Assembly: GCA_900556255.1 (NCBI GenBank) | Contig: USNZ01000081.1 | Span: forward strand, 1 to 6,158 | Reading direction: 5' to 3' | DNA length: 6,158 bases | Source: an uncultured Oscillospiraceae bacterium | GTDB taxonomy: Bacteria; Bacillota; Clostridia; Oscillospirales; Ruminococcaceae | Shown here: positions 6,106-6,158 of the stretch, piece by piece | Numbering within the stretch: position 1 is the first letter of the stretch | How the letters are laid out: every line of letters starts with the position of its first letter | Position numbers and translations under genes: made by a program | The notes under the pieces: model-generated | The model's database searches: none | What the model was told of the DNA's origin: nothing | The model's input: only the letters and a program-made list of their open reading frames with translations

Positions 6106-6140
6106 ATTTTCATCGGCGGACATGTGCCGACGATGAAAAT
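6106..6140. repeat. Second inverted repeat downstream of the operon terminator
   Basis: ATTTTCATCG (6106-6115) is matched by CGATGAAAAT (6131-6140), a 10-bp perfect pairing with a 15-base loop. An alternative fold pairs ATTTTCA with TGAAAAT and TCGGC (6113-6117) with GCCGA (6126-6130), leaving a CGA bulge. Neither side has a long T-run right after the stem. It may be a backup or convergent terminator, or part of the control region of a gene beyond the right edge. The window ends 18 bases later, so this cannot be resolved. Confidence 0.4.
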
Positions 6141-6158
6141 ACCTCTAGAGCATAAAAT

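Noticed and set aside
5277..6113. A 278-codon open frame on the minus strand over the end of mfd
   Set aside because: It is antisense to conserved Mfd sequence, would run through the operon terminator, and resembles no known protein.

Overview
The window is ordinary chromosomal housekeeping DNA from a GC-rich Gram-positive anaerobe. The organism is most likely a Clostridia member of the Oscillospiraceae/Ruminococcaceae type (Faecalibacterium, Gemmiger or Subdoligranulum-like). This is an inference from the gene set (a pyruvate phosphate dikinase, a Firmicutes-style glmU-pth-mfd order), the GC-rich third codon positions, the strong AGGAGG-type ribosome binding sites and the sigma-A-like promoters. 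No marker gene settles the genus. I see no mobile element, CRISPR array, tRNA or rRNA, and no sign of recent transfer.

Layout. Positions 1-333 hold the first 111 codons of a pyruvate phosphate dikinase gene read leftward, which runs off the window edge. Positions 334-708 are an AT-richer divergent control region. It holds a strong-looking leftward promoter with an extended -10, one or two candidate rightward promoters, and a very stable GC hairpin at the predicted 5' end of the rightward transcript. From 709 to 6032 four genes read rightward with gaps of 16 bp, 20 bp and either 5 bp or a 4-bp overlap, so they are almost certainly one operon. They are a stand-alone GlmU-type acetyltransferase domain, peptidyl-tRNA hydrolase (pth), a membrane-anchored bacterial SH3 protein, and the transcription-repair coupling factor (mfd). 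A perfect 15-bp stem at 6040-6076 ends the operon, and a second, weaker inverted repeat lies just beyond it.

How the genes fit together. The operon joins cell-wall precursor synthesis (acetylation of glucosamine-1-phosphate), recycling of stalled peptidyl-tRNA, a probable envelope-associated SH3 protein, and removal of RNA polymerase stalled at DNA damage. Apart from cotranscription, no direct functional link is visible. Two things differ from the textbook Firmicutes arrangement. The glmU-like gene lacks the whole N-terminal uridylyltransferase domain, and the prs gene usually found between glmU and pth is absent, while a small SH3 gene sits between pth and mfd. I found nothing that amounts to a new biological system. 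The lone acetyltransferase and the structured leader are the points most worth checking.
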